NCBI RefSeq assembly: GCF_012726175.1
Contig: NZ_JAASAD010000004.1
Span: forward strand, 222,152-286,151
DNA: 64,000 nucleotides
Reading direction: 5' to 3'
From: Micromonospora sp. HNM0581
GTDB lineage: Bacteria > Actinomycetota > Actinomycetes > Mycobacteriales > Micromonosporaceae
The notes below the pieces were generated by a model. That model had not been told where the DNA came from. It saw only the letters and a list, made by a program, of their open reading frames with translations, and ran no database searches. Below, in pieces: positions 63,754 through 64,000 of this stretch. The position numbers and the translations under genes were made by a program. How positions within the stretch are numbered: the stretch's first letter is position 1; the number at the start of each line of letters is the position of its first letter.

Positions 63754-64000
63754 ATGAACACCATGCTGCGAAAGAGCATCCTCGGTATCGCCGGCCTCGG
63801 CACCGCCGTCGGTCTCGCCGCCGGCCCGCTCAACCACGGCACGGACAGCGACCCCACCCCCACCAACCCCATCGCCGCCGTGCAGGCCGACACGCCGGAC
63901 ACCAGCACGCTGCTGCCGCACGGCACGCCGACCGGCCAGTCGACGATCGAGTTGGACGACGAGCAGGTCGGCAACGTGAAGGCGATCATCGCGGCGACGA
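63754..64000 (+). CDS. Secreted protein, 3' part outside window
   Basis: The first 82 residues are visible, starting MNTMLRKSILGIAGLGTAVG with a signal peptide (cleavage likely near residue 25), a Pro/Thr-rich linker (about 30-65) and then IELDDEQVGNVKAIIAAT. The last block resembles the N-terminal part of exported actinobacterial proteins that continue with a lysozyme- or transglycosylase-like domain, but that part is off the edge. GAAGGAG precedes the ATG. Confidence 0.65.
   Translation, partial: MNTMLRKSILGIAGLGTAVGLAAGPLNHGTDSDPTPTNPIAAVQADTPDTSTLLPHGTPTGQSTIELDDEQVGNVKAIIAAT

Overview
The window is a very GC-rich actinomycete chromosome segment, most likely from the Micromonosporaceae (Micromonospora-like). 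The evidence is frequent GTG starts, chains of GTGA/ATGA start-stop overlaps, mshC (mycothiol synthesis), a block resembling SCO1664/DUF3090/MSMEG_4193, F420-type LLM oxidoreductases, a RamB-type regulator and IdeR/DmdR-type iron boxes. I saw no tRNA, rRNA, CRISPR array, insertion sequence, integrase or phage gene. Family assignments are from reading translated sequence; no database search was run.

Layout. 0-3.4 kb: an edge-cut secreted protein, a small membrane protein and a DUF4212/sodium:solute symporter pair. 3.6-8.6 kb: long-form catalase KatE, then a cassette of a 130-aa protein, an LLM oxidoreductase and a CooC-like ATPase. 8.7-18.5 kb is a central-carbon block: sthA transhydrogenase, glyoxylate shunt aceA-aceB with divergent ramB, a lipoprotein nuclease-like protein, and kdgK-eda with a divergent IclR regulator. 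18.6-22.1 kb: a two-gene heterodimeric ABC exporter behind an iron box. 22.2-33.2 kb: a ten-gene, tightly overlapped minus-strand operon (peptide-type ABC importer, amidohydrolase, DUF885 peptidase, three small or redox genes) with a divergent XRE-cupin regulator and a palindromic operator between them. 33.3-40 kb: an acyltransferase-like protein, a lipoprotein, a degraded stretch, the molybdate operon (TOBE regulator, modABC), a YrdC/Sua5-family gene and a small membrane protein. 40.1-50.2 kb: an NRPS-independent siderophore locus behind a strong iron box. Its order (ATP-grasp, IucA/IucC, IucA/IucC, PLP decarboxylase) matches vibrioferrin pvsA-B-D-E without the exporter pvsC, followed by a Fec-type importer. 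50.3-57.7 kb: nrdAB behind a cobalamin riboswitch and NrdR-like boxes, preceded by B12-dependent metH. 57.9-64 kb: a PAC2-family gene, a GntR regulator, the mshC block, and an edge-cut secreted protein.

How parts connect. The two iron boxes place the siderophore locus and the ABC exporter in one predicted iron regulon, and the exporter is a candidate for the missing export step. aceAB/ramB, sthA and kdgK-eda form a carbon-metabolism neighbourhood. A recurring signal is an actinobacterial -10 (TANNNT) 6-7 nt upstream of a start codon with no leader; I find it at 13 starts, two of which drive mini-ORFs (14 and 30 codons) that overlap the next gene by ATGA.
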